DNA of 13,419 nucleotides from NCBI GenBank assembly GCA_009774465.1, contig VSNT01000108.1:1-13419 (forward strand), given 5' to 3'. The position numbers were made by a program, and so were the translations under genes. The notes under the pieces were generated by a model that saw nothing but the letters and a program-made list of their open reading frames with translations, was not told where the DNA came from and did no database searches. Of this stretch, positions 1 to 6,998 are shown piece by piece (position 1 is the stretch's first letter; every line of letters starts with the position of its first letter). The DNA comes from Lachnospiraceae bacterium (GTDB lineage Bacteria; Bacillota_A; Clostridia; Lachnospirales; Lachnospiraceae).

Positions 1-12
1 TGCTATTTTCAT
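1..12 (-). CDS. First four codons of a leftward, outward-facing gene (partial)
   Basis: On the minus strand the sequence GGAGAG (bases 16-21) is followed after three bases by ATG AAA ATA GCA (12 down to 1), encoding M-K-I-A. The spacing is right for a real start, and the same arrangement is mirrored at the right end. M-K-I-A opens many nucleotide-sugar dehydrogenases, epimerases and glycosyltransferases, but four codons cannot identify the product. A good promoter at 111-139 on the same strand lies about 100 bp upstream, so this gene would be expressed in the orientation given. Confidence 0.45.
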
Positions 13-77
13 ATTCTCTCCGTTTCTAAAACGTATAAAAATGCATAAATTGATTTGTCCCAAAAAGTATACTTTTT
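1..77. repeat. Left copy of 77-bp perfect terminal inverted repeat
   Basis: Bases 1-77 are the exact reverse complement of 13343-13419. The identity stops at base 77, just inside the palindromic core centred between 69 and 70. The outer part contains a ribosome binding site and the start of an outward-facing gene on the minus strand. Because the repeat reaches the first base of the window, its true outer limit is unknown. The repeat is seen directly; its role as a recombination arm is inferred from the palindrome and from the serine recombinase in the same segment. Confidence 0.97.
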
Positions 78-82
78 GGGAC
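57..82. promoter_or_regulatory. Palindromic core, candidate recombinase crossover site (left)
   Basis: Bases 57-82 form a perfect 26-bp palindrome, GTCCCAAAAAGTA followed by its reverse complement, with AT at the centre (69-70). Small serine recombinases bind two inverted half-sites and cut around a central dinucleotide, so the geometry fits a crossover site. A palindromic centre would give the site no polarity. In a transcript leaving leftward it would also form a 13-bp hairpin about 45 bases before the start codon. The assignment to the recombinase at 11357-11959 is inference. Confidence 0.6.
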
Positions 83-110
83 TGGATCAAACGCCACCAA
101 AAGCATATTA

Positions 111-139
111 ATTTTAGCATATCACGTTCATAAATTCAA
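111..139 (-). promoter_or_regulatory. Outward (leftward) sigma-70 type promoter
   Basis: On the minus strand TTGAAT (134-139) is followed by a 17-bp spacer and TAAAAT (111-116). The spacer ends in TGC, giving an extended -10 TGn motif. Transcription would start near base 104, run through the palindrome at 57-82 and enter the outward gene starting at base 12, giving a leader of about 90 bases. No equally good plus-strand promoter is visible at the right end, so this element would make the flanking genes' expression depend on the orientation of the segment. Confidence 0.65.
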
Positions 140-192
140 GCATTTCACTTTTTATAACTCAAGTTATTCGAATATCTATCGCAAAAAAGAAA

Positions 193-206
193 TCCCAAAA
201 AGTATA
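193..206 (+). promoter_or_regulatory. Third, half copy of the crossover core
   Basis: TCCCAAAAAGTATA at 193-206 repeats bases 58-71 of the left site in the same orientation, then diverges (GTATGTG instead of CTTTTT). It therefore holds one complete half-site plus the central AT. It lies 65 bp upstream of the first operon gene and includes TATAGT (203-208), which resembles a -10 box, although no -35 box is evident at the right distance. It may be a decayed or secondary recombination site, or an operator for a protein that binds the half-site. Confidence 0.45.
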
Positions 207-270
207 GTATGTGAAAATATCTCACTCTAAACCTGGCTTAAAAAGCCTATAACAATAAGTTGGAGGTCAC

Positions 271-1254
271 ATGGTTATTGGTATTGAAAAAGGGATGCGG
301 AGCAGAAAATATGCGGATGCAGCAAGAAAAATGGATATTCCCTATGTATTAATTGATTGCACGAGGAACAATGCAATTAAAAAAATCAAGAAAGTCGATG
401 CATTTATCTGGCACTGGACACAGGATAAATATGCTGATAAGAGGATTGCACCATCTATTATCAAGTGTGCTGAAATAATGGGGAAAATTGTTTATCCTAA
501 TACAAATACCTGTTGGATGTTTGATGATAAAGTAGCTGAAAAATATTTATTGGAAGCAATTAATGCACCTCTTATTGACACTTTTATGTTTTATGATGAG
601 CTATCTGCAATGAAGTGGTTGGAAAAGCAGAAATATCCAATTGTCTATAAACTGCCGCAAGGGGCAGGAAGTATCAATGTAAGGCTGATTCATAACTATG
701 AGGAAGGCAAAAAAGTATGCAAATCTCACTTTGATGCACTGAAAAACCCGGCACTGGCTATGCGGCTGCATGATGCCGCAAAAAAAGATTACTTAAATAT
801 ATTAATCACCAGTACAAAAGACAGCAAAATCTTATATGGAGTTAACAACAAGGGAAGCATCCTGTTTCAAAAATATTTACCTGATAATCAATATGATGTG
901 AGGGTTACAGTAATTGGAGAAAAATCCATTATATTCAGGCGTTTTGTCAGAGATAATGATTTTCGGGCATCAGGAAGCGGAAAAATTGATTATAACGTTA
1001 CAGAACAGGATCTTCAGGCAATTCCCATAGCCCAGGAAGTTGCAAAAAAAATTAACAGTCAGAGTATGGCATTTGATTTCTTATATGATAATGAGAAAAA
1101 CTTAAAAATCAACGAAATCAGTTATGGTTTTGATGCCAAGGCTGTTTTTGCGGCAGGCGGATGGTATGATGAACACCTGTGTTTTCACAAAGATAGTGTA
1201 GATATACACGAGGAGGTTTTAAAAAGCATAAAAGAGATGTTTGAGGAAAAATAA
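271..1254 (+). CDS. ATP-grasp family ligase (RimK/carboxylate-amine ligase-like)
   Basis: This 327-residue protein looks like an ATP-grasp enzyme, a family that uses ATP to form an acyl-phosphate and join a carboxylate to an amine. Visible hallmarks are the ATP-binding lysine and glycine-rich loop (VYKLPQGAGSINV, about 125-137), the DVRVTVIGEKSIIFRR strand pair near 210-225, the RASGSG segment after it, and the metal-binding strand ending in NEISYGFD near 280. The start is fixed by GGAGG four bases upstream. It opens a ten-gene operon and is separated from the next gene by 4 bp. In a glycan locus it might attach an amino acid or amine to a sugar acid, but substrate and product are not known. 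The family call is firm; the specific reaction is not. Confidence 0.82.
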   Translation: MVIGIEKGMRSRKYADAARKMDIPYVLIDCTRNNAIKKIKKVDAFIWHWTQDKYADKRIAPSIIKCAEIMGKIVYPNTNTCWMFDDKVAEKYLLEAINAPLIDTFMFYDELSAMKWLEKQKYPIVYKLPQGAGSINVRLIHNYEEGKKVCKSHFDALKNPALAMRLHDAAKKDYLNILITSTKDSKILYGVNNKGSILFQKYLPDNQYDVRVTVIGEKSIIFRRFVRDNDFRASGSGKIDYNVTEQDLQAIPIAQEVAKKINSQSMAFDFLYDNEKNLKINEISYGFDAKAVFAAGGWYDEHLCFHKDSVDIHEEVLKSIKEMFEEK

Positions 1255-1258
1255 ATTT

Positions 1259-2701
1259 ATGAATAAAAGTTTTATTTATTATAAGGAAAATTCAAAATAT
1301 CCGGAAGACATTTATTTTAGGCCATCTACAGCATATCCGGAATATCAGTACCCCGGATTGGGGTTTTCGAAGGAACAGAACGATGTATATGAAATGATAA
1401 GAAATATGTTCATTGGCCTGGAACTGGATAAGGAACATATAGGTAAATCTGATTGGAACCCTTTATCTTCATATATTAATGAAAATGATACCGTATTAAT
1501 AAAACCTAATTTTGTAAAACATTATAACGAAACCGTCAAAGGAAAAAAGGGATTGGAATGTTTAATAACACATCCTTCCATCATAAGGTGCGTTATTGAT
1601 TATGTTCTTATTGCATTAAAGGGAACCGGAAAGATAATTATTGCTGATGCGCCGGTACAGTCATGTGATTTTGAAAAATTAAAAATAGAGGCTGGGCTTG
1701 TAAAACTGGAAAAGTTTTATAAGGAAGCCGGGCAAAATATCAAATTTGAAGACTTACGAAATTATAAAAGTGAAAGAGTTGACGGACATATTATTAATGT
1801 CCCATTAGATTTTAAGTATAAAGGAAAAGTTGTCAATTTAGGAAGGCACTCTTATTTTTACAACAATACTACTGGTAAAAATCTTAGAATTACCAATTAT
1901 GATTATCGTGAATTAAATAAACACCATAATGGCATAAATCAGGAATACTGCATCAGCGAGGCATGTCTTCAGGCAGATGTGATTATCAATCTACCCAAAC
2001 CAAAGACACACAGAAAAGCAGGTTATACCGGTGCCTTAAAAAATATGGTAGGAATTAATGCACGCAAAGATTTTCTGCCTCATCATACAAAAGGCAGTTA
2101 CTTAAGTGGTAAGGGGGATGAATATTATTCGTCATCTTATAATGCACAAGTAAAAAGCAATATAAATGATATCACAGATATTTTAGATAAAAAAAACCTT
2201 TATAAGGCTGGAGATTTTATCAAAAGAATAGGTGAAATGCTTTTAAGTGAAAATTCAAAGGATGAAAAATATTCTGAAGGAAGCTGGTGGGGCAATAAAA
2301 CGATTTGGAAAACAATTCTTGATCTAAATACGATGGTTATGTATGCGGATAAGAATGGACATTTAAAAAATGAACCCCAGCGCAAAGTGATTACTATAGG
2401 AGATATGCTGACCGCAGGTGAAAAAGAAGGCCCCCTGTGCCCTTCACCAAAAGAAACAGGAATTTTACTTTTTGCAGATAACAGTGTCTTATTCGATAAA
2501 ATTTTAGTAAGGCTGATGGGATTTCAGGAAGAAAAATTCATTCTTCTAAAAGAGGCAGGCAAAAATAAAAAGTTATCTTTAAGAAAGTTTGACGATCATA
2601 TTGTAAGTTCCAATTTTGCCGGATTTGAAGCAGAATTAACCAAATTAAATTCAAAATATAAATTTACGCCTTCAGGCGGTTGGAGAGAATACTTGAATTA
2701 A
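1259..2701 (+). CDS. DUF362 domain protein
   Basis: I take the ATG at 1259, with AGGAAA nine bases upstream; a TTG at 1241 would add six residues but overlaps the previous gene. The 480-residue product carries DUF362 hallmarks: DTVLIKPNFV near residue 78-87, a following Thr-His-Pro segment, and the signature ADVIINLPKPKTH...TGALKNMVG around 239-263. DUF362 proteins often come with ferredoxin domains, but no four-cysteine iron-sulfur motif is visible here (only scattered cysteines). The biochemical role of the family is poorly defined. Its coupling to the ATP-grasp gene (4-bp gap) and to the deacetylase gene downstream (15-bp gap) suggests the three act on the same glycan modification. No signal peptide or membrane segment is apparent. 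Confidence 0.8.
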   Translation: MNKSFIYYKENSKYPEDIYFRPSTAYPEYQYPGLGFSKEQNDVYEMIRNMFIGLELDKEHIGKSDWNPLSSYINENDTVLIKPNFVKHYNETVKGKKGLECLITHPSIIRCVIDYVLIALKGTGKIIIADAPVQSCDFEKLKIEAGLVKLEKFYKEAGQNIKFEDLRNYKSERVDGHIINVPLDFKYKGKVVNLGRHSYFYNNTTGKNLRITNYDYRELNKHHNGINQEYCISEACLQADVIINLPKPKTHRKAGYTGALKNMVGINARKDFLPHHTKGSYLSGKGDEYYSSSYNAQVKSNINDITDILDKKNLYKAGDFIKRIGEMLLSENSKDEKYSEGSWWGNKTIWKTILDLNTMVMYADKNGHLKNEPQRKVITIGDMLTAGEKEGPLCPSPKETGILLFADNSVLFDKILVRLMGFQEEKFILLKEAGKNKKLSLRKFDDHIVSSNFAGFEAELTKLNSKYKFTPSGGWREYLN

Positions 2702-2716
2702 TCGGAGAAACAGACT

Positions 2717-3682
2717 ATGAAAAAATTCATAATTACGATTGATACGGAAGGCGATGATTTATGGACAAAAAAAATCACCCGCCAGGGACTAAAAGAAATT
2801 ACAACTGCAAATGCCGAAAATTTGGAACGGTTTCAATTGCTATGTGAAAAATATAAATTTATTCCTACTTACCTTGTAAATTATGAAATGTCACAGTCAG
2901 AGGCCTTTCAACAATTAGGCAAGTCAGCAAGCATGTCAAATAAAGCTGAAATAGGAATGCATATGCACGCATGGAATAGCCCGCCCATAGAGCATCTGCC
3001 ATACAATCCCAAAGGAACACATACTTATATTGGTGAATATTCTAAAAAGCTTCAGTGGGAAAAAATGAAATATCTGACACATACTTTAGAGGATGTTTTT
3101 CAGGTACCAATCACCAGTTTCAGAAGCGGACGGTGGTATCTGGACGAATTTACACTAAAGTGCCTGCACAGGCTGCAATTCATAGCCGATTGTACCGTCA
3201 CTCCAGGTGTTTCATGGGGAGGTCATATTGGAAACCATTTATATGGAACCGACTATTCAAAAGACCGTTTTAGAGGATGTTATCAAATATCCGGCAGAAA
3301 TATCCACAAGACCGGCAGGTCAGGAATATATGAAGTTCCGCCTACCATATTACCCAGACTGCACATCTCCCTTTCTTCGGCAGAGCTGGAAATACGCAGG
3401 GAATGGCTGCGCCCAAATGGCGATAATTTAAAGCAGATGCTTTGGATCGTGAATAAAATCAGCCATAATCCCCGAATAGACTACATTGAATTTATGATAC
3501 ATTCCTCAGAATTGTCGCCCAAAGTCAATCCAACCTTTAAAAGTGAAAAAAGTATAGAACTGTTATATAAAGATTTGGAAGTCCTGTTTGAGGAAATAAG
3601 CAAAAAATACACCGGCATTGGTTTAAGTGGATATGTAAAAAGTAAAGTAAAGGAGAAGGCAGTTAATGAGAAGAGACTTTAA
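2717..3682 (+). CDS. Polysaccharide deacetylase-like (NodB homology fold) protein
   Basis: This 321-residue protein has motifs of the carbohydrate esterase 4/NodB fold. They are TIDTEGD at residues 7-13 (catalytic/metal Asp region), GMHMHAW near 80-86 (metal-binding histidines, in H-x-H rather than the classic H-x-x-x-H spacing), FRSGRW near 135-140, and a C-terminal MIHSSEL with the late conserved histidine. Members hydrolyse N-acetyl or other acyl groups from sugars. The altered histidine spacing places it nearer to WalW-like or atypical deacetylases, so activity is likely but unproven. There is no signal peptide, which suggests action on a cytoplasmic precursor. GGAG lies nine bases upstream of the ATG, and the 3' end overlaps the next gene by 17 bp, implying translational coupling. 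Confidence 0.75.
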   Translation: MKKFIITIDTEGDDLWTKKITRQGLKEITTANAENLERFQLLCEKYKFIPTYLVNYEMSQSEAFQQLGKSASMSNKAEIGMHMHAWNSPPIEHLPYNPKGTHTYIGEYSKKLQWEKMKYLTHTLEDVFQVPITSFRSGRWYLDEFTLKCLHRLQFIADCTVTPGVSWGGHIGNHLYGTDYSKDRFRGCYQISGRNIHKTGRSGIYEVPPTILPRLHISLSSAELEIRREWLRPNGDNLKQMLWIVNKISHNPRIDYIEFMIHSSELSPKVNPTFKSEKSIELLYKDLEVLFEEISKKYTGIGLSGYVKSKVKEKAVNEKRL

Positions 3683-4742
3683 ACAGGATACATGGGAAAA
3701 ATTTAATGAGGCTGCAAAAGGACGGGATGTGTACCTCTTTGGCGCAGGAAATTTAGGACGGGAACTATTGAAAAAATGTAAAAATTATAATTCCGGTTGG
3801 AACATAAAGGGGTTTCTTGACAATGATAAATCAAAGTTCGGCACCAATATAGATGGACTTCAAGTATTTGGAGTTGCCGAATTGTCAAAGTCTGAAAATT
3901 ATGTGGTACTAATATGCACTATGTACCCGGGAACAATCGCAAATCAACTGGATGCTCTTGGCATTGAAAATTACTGGTCATCTATATGGATGGATGATAC
4001 AATGCACGATTTTTTAATCCAGGAAGATATTGATGCATTGGAAATAAACAGATTGAAAGAAATACTGTATGATGAAAAATCCCAAAATTTACTGGATGCA
4101 CTGGTTCAAAAAAGAAAAGCCGGTTTTATGGATTATACAGATATTCAGGATAGTGGAACAGAGTATTTTATAGATGAGTTTTTTACCAAAGACAGCAACG
4201 AAGTTTTTATAGACTGCGGCGCATATGATGGCGACACAATTGATGAGTTTTGCAGTTGGACAGAAAATCAGTTTAAAGCAGTATATAGTTTTGAACCCGA
4301 TGCAGTTATTTTGCAGAAAATAAAATCAAATATGCACAAATATGACCAGCGGATTCATCTTATTCCCAAAGGGGTATATTCTCACAAAACAACCTTATCC
4401 TTTATGAATACAGATGCTGTTTATTCCGGTCATGTTGTGGAAAATACAGGCAATATGGGGGGGCTTGGTACAATAGAGTGTGTTTCTTTGGATGAAGAAA
4501 TACAGGAGAAAGTTACTTTCATCAAGATGGATATTGAAGGTTCCGAAATCCCTGCATTAAATGGCGCTAAAAATATTATTTTAAGAGACAAACCCAAGCT
4601 TGCAATATGCATCTATCATAAACCAGATGACTTATGGAAAATACCACTTATGTTAAAGGATTGGGTGCCCGAATACCGAATGCACTTAAGGCATTATGGC
4701 AGACGTTACTATGGGACCGTTTTATACGCATATATTCCTTAA
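3666..4742 (+). CDS. FkbM-family methyltransferase with N-terminal Rossmann-like module
   Basis: The 358-residue protein has two parts. Residues about 20-110 form a Rossmann-like module with VYLFGAGNLGRELL (22-35) and FLDNDKSKFG (50-59), repeated in four other genes of this operon. Residues about 178-350 match the FkbM SAM-dependent methyltransferase family: VFIDCGAYDGDT is the SAM-binding loop, followed by YSFEPDA and the late FIKMDIEGSEIPAL motif. FkbM enzymes O-methylate sugars or polyketide hydroxyls, and in glycan loci they usually cap a sugar. The gene overlaps the deacetylase gene by 17 bp and has an AGGAGAAGG ribosome binding site inside it. What the N-terminal module binds is not known; a nucleotide, a sugar nucleotide or a partner protein are all possible. 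Confidence 0.85.
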   Translation: MRRDFKQDTWEKFNEAAKGRDVYLFGAGNLGRELLKKCKNYNSGWNIKGFLDNDKSKFGTNIDGLQVFGVAELSKSENYVVLICTMYPGTIANQLDALGIENYWSSIWMDDTMHDFLIQEDIDALEINRLKEILYDEKSQNLLDALVQKRKAGFMDYTDIQDSGTEYFIDEFFTKDSNEVFIDCGAYDGDTIDEFCSWTENQFKAVYSFEPDAVILQKIKSNMHKYDQRIHLIPKGVYSHKTTLSFMNTDAVYSGHVVENTGNMGGLGTIECVSLDEEIQEKVTFIKMDIEGSEIPALNGAKNIILRDKPKLAICIYHKPDDLWKIPLMLKDWVPEYRMHLRHYGRRYYGTVLYAYIP

Positions 4743-4766
4743 TTGAAGCAAAAGGATGCTACTCAT

Positions 4767-5306
4767 ATGAAACTATTCAGAAAGCATTATTACATTATTT
4801 TGCAACATATATTTCAGTTCAATCAATGGCATACAGCAACTATATACGAACGGGAATATGCCATGTGGCTCAGCAAAAAAGTAAACTCTCTTCTTTCCGG
4901 CGGCTCTCACGGACAAATTATTGAAGTTGGATGTGGGTTAGGGGATATTTTATCAGAAATTCATCTGCCAAACCATCAAAAAACAGGCTACGACATTGAA
5001 GAAAATGTAATCAAAGCGCTTAAATTTGCTCACCCAGGTCTGCATGGAAAAGTTGGCTCTCTAAACAACATTAAAAACCAGACCATAGATATTCTCATTG
5101 CTGTTAACTGGCTGCATGCCCTGGATGATGACTGGTTTCAGCGTAACATGGCCTATGTGGTAAAGCACAATCATATCAACAGAATCATAGTTGATACAGT
5201 GCCCACTCCTCCATATGCTTATTCACATGATTATATTGAATTTTTAAAGAATATGGATATGTTTTGGAAACGAAATCCAGGGGATTCAGATGCATGGGCG
5301 GAATGA
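4767..5306 (+). CDS. Small class I SAM-dependent methyltransferase
   Basis: The product is about 179 residues from the ATG at 4767, chosen because AAAGGATG lies about ten bases upstream; a TTG at 4743, directly after the preceding stop, would add eight residues without a visible ribosome binding site. The SAM-binding motif IIEVGCGLGD near residue 50-59 and the acidic GYDIEENVIKAL strand about 20 residues later identify a class I methyltransferase. IDILIAVNWLHALDDDW fits the next core strand. It is shorter than typical family members but ends cleanly, with the late strand (RIIVDTVPTPP) present, so it is probably complete. It likely methylates a sugar or another small group in the same pathway as the neighbouring FkbM enzyme. 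Substrate unknown. Confidence 0.75.
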   Translation: MKLFRKHYYIILQHIFQFNQWHTATIYEREYAMWLSKKVNSLLSGGSHGQIIEVGCGLGDILSEIHLPNHQKTGYDIEENVIKALKFAHPGLHGKVGSLNNIKNQTIDILIAVNWLHALDDDWFQRNMAYVVKHNHINRIIVDTVPTPPYAYSHDYIEFLKNMDMFWKRNPGDSDAWAE

Positions 5307-5342
5307 GACACATTTTAATATTTAAGAAAGCGTAGCATTTAT

Positions 5343-6494
5343 ATGAATATTGCAATTTTAATTCAGGAGCTTGAAGGCGGAGGCGCTGAACGGGTAGCCA
5401 GTCTGATTGGAAATTATTACATAGAGCAGGGACATAATGTTTATTACTTTATCAGTAAAAACAGCAAAAAGTGTGTCTATGAAGTAAAAGGGAAAATTAT
5501 CCGCACAGAGATTGTAGCCAATCAGAACAGGGTTATGGCGCTTTTTGAAGCTGCATCCATCATGCGAAAATATAAGAAGTCCTACAAAATAGACGTATCC
5601 ATCAGCTTTATGGAAGAATTCAACTACATCAATATATTGTCAAAAGGCAGGGATACCATAATTACCAGAATATGTACCATTCTTTCCCAAAGGGAAGAAT
5701 TAAGAAAAACCTGTTTCTTATATAACAAAAACCTGATCCGTCTCTTTTACAACCATGCGGACAAAGTAATTGTAATGACCGACTATGCCAAAAATGAAAT
5801 GGAACATTTATATGGGATCAAAAGAAAAAAGCTTGTAAAGATTCCTAATCCCATATCTGAACTGAAAATGCAGGAAAATACTGCGGAATGGATTTACGGA
5901 CCTAATACCGTGATTTGTGTGGGGCGCCTTGAAAATGTGAAGCAGCATCACATTGCAATCAGGGCATTTTCAACTGTGATTCAAAAAATCCCTGACGCCC
6001 AAATGATTATTTTAGGACGTGGCCCTAATAAAAGTAAACTTAATTCATTGATAAAAAATCTGCATCTTGAAAACCACGTATTTTTATTGGGTTTTCAAAA
6101 AGATATTTCTTATTATTTACAGAATGCAAAGGTATTTTTGATGACTTCCTATACGGAGGGCTTTCCCAACAGTATGGTGGAAGCAATGTCAACAGGACTG
6201 TCGGTCATATCAATAGATAGTCCCGGAGCACCCAGGGAAATATTAAAAGCTGCAAGGAATTCCACCACCTCTATTCAATATGGAGCATATGGAGTCATTA
6301 CTCCCTATATCAAAAATCATTATATGGCGAAAGAACCAATTACTCATGAGGAGCAAGTGCTTGGACAGGCCATTACAGAAATGTTAGTAAATGATACCTT
6401 AAGAGAAAAATATGCAAAAGCCGCTTTAAAAAGAGCACAAATGTATCATACGGAAAAAGTTATGGCTATATGGAACAAAATAATAAACACATAA
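5343..6494 (+). CDS. GT4-family glycosyltransferase
   Basis: This 383-residue GT-B fold glycosyltransferase has the GGGAERV acceptor-side loop at residues 13-19, the VGRLENVKQHHIAI nucleotide-sugar domain entry near 198-211, and the EGFPNSMVEAMSTG segment around 270-283 with the E-x7-E motif of retaining GT4 enzymes. SPGAPREIL follows, as in family members. It would transfer a sugar from a nucleotide donor to a growing glycan or protein-linked sugar at the cytoplasmic face. The ribosome binding site before ATG 5343 is weak (AAGAAAG), and a 36-bp gap precedes it, the largest in the operon. It lacks the extra Rossmann-like module carried by the other three glycosyltransferases. Confidence 0.9.
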   Translation: MNIAILIQELEGGGAERVASLIGNYYIEQGHNVYYFISKNSKKCVYEVKGKIIRTEIVANQNRVMALFEAASIMRKYKKSYKIDVSISFMEEFNYINILSKGRDTIITRICTILSQREELRKTCFLYNKNLIRLFYNHADKVIVMTDYAKNEMEHLYGIKRKKLVKIPNPISELKMQENTAEWIYGPNTVICVGRLENVKQHHIAIRAFSTVIQKIPDAQMIILGRGPNKSKLNSLIKNLHLENHVFLLGFQKDISYYLQNAKVFLMTSYTEGFPNSMVEAMSTGLSVISIDSPGAPREILKAARNSTTSIQYGAYGVITPYIKNHYMAKEPITHEEQVLGQAITEMLVNDTLREKYAKAALKRAQMYHTEKVMAIWNKIINT

Positions 6495-6513
6495 ATATGG
6501 AGGAAAAACCATC

Positions 6514-6990
6514 ATGAAAAAAGGATTAATTGGAGCATTATCAGCAATGGCAGGCGTTGCGGCAGGTATAGGAGTCGCAGGGCAGACCATAGGAAAAACT
6601 ACAAAGCAGAAACAGCTTATGTCTGACAAACATCTGGCACTGTTTCTTATGATGAATCAATGGGTAAAAGTAAAACAGGAAGGCAAAAATCTTGTTTCTT
6701 ACTTTGAAAAAAACGGTTACAAAAAAATTGCCATTTATGGCATGAGCTATGCCGGAGAAACATTGGTAAACGAGTTGAAGGATTCCCAGATCGAATTGAA
6801 GTATGGAATTGATAAAAATGCAAACCACCTTTATGCAGATATGGATATTGTGACTTTGGATGATGATCTGGAAGAGGTAGATGCTGTTGTAGTAACTCCC
6901 ATTTTCTTCTTTGAGGAAATAGAAGAACAATTATCACAAGTGCTTAATTGTCCCATTATCTCACTGGAAGATATTTTGTACGAAGTATAG
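6514..6990 (+). CDS. Small membrane-anchored protein with a stand-alone Rossmann-like module
   Basis: This 158-residue protein starts with a Lys-Lys pair and a small-residue-rich hydrophobic stretch (residues 4-26), probably a membrane anchor rather than a cleaved signal. A charged linker follows, then from about residue 71 a module resembling those fused to its neighbours: IAIYGMSYAGETLVNEL, a YGIDKNA acidic turn, and a final PIISLEDIL strand. The usual GAG loop is GMS here, so ligand binding may be altered. It has a strong GGAGG about ten bases before the ATG and sits 8 bp before the GT4 fusion gene. It could act as a membrane scaffold recruiting the related enzymes, but that is inference. 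I do not recognise a named family. Confidence 0.7.
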   Translation: MKKGLIGALSAMAGVAAGIGVAGQTIGKTTKQKQLMSDKHLALFLMMNQWVKVKQEGKNLVSYFEKNGYKKIAIYGMSYAGETLVNELKDSQIELKYGIDKNANHLYADMDIVTLDDDLEEVDAVVVTPIFFFEEIEEQLSQVLNCPIISLEDILYEV

Positions 6991-6998
6991 GAAAAACT

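Larger units (their letters stand above)
83..270. other. Intergenic control region upstream of the operon
   Basis: This AT-rich region lies between the left repeat and the first operon gene. It holds the leftward promoter (111-139), a 6-bp inverted repeat ATAACT-CA-AGTTAT (154-167) followed by the overlapping palindrome ATTCGAAT (166-173), the half core (193-206), a small stem GGCTT-AAA-AAGCC (235-247) and the ribosome binding site GGAGG (262-266). I could not find a convincing -35/-10 pair for rightward transcription. TATAAC (153-158 and 248-253) and TATAGT (203-208) are possible -10 boxes, but none has a -35 box at standard spacing, so the operon may need an activator. Confidence 0.5.

Noticed and set aside
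235..247. Stem GGCTT-AAA-AAGCC as a terminator before the first gene
   Set aside because: The stem is only 5 bp, the loop is three bases and no T-run follows.
3547..3557. AAAAAGTATAG, an 11-base match to the half core at 197-207
   Set aside because: It lies inside the deacetylase gene, is encoded by ordinary codons (Glu-Lys-Ser-Ile), lacks the CCC flank and is short in AT-rich DNA, so chance is the better explanation.
4743..4766. TTG start for the small methyltransferase directly after the FkbM stop codon
   Set aside because: The ATG at 4767 has AAAGGATG at workable spacing, while the TTG has no visible ribosome binding site.
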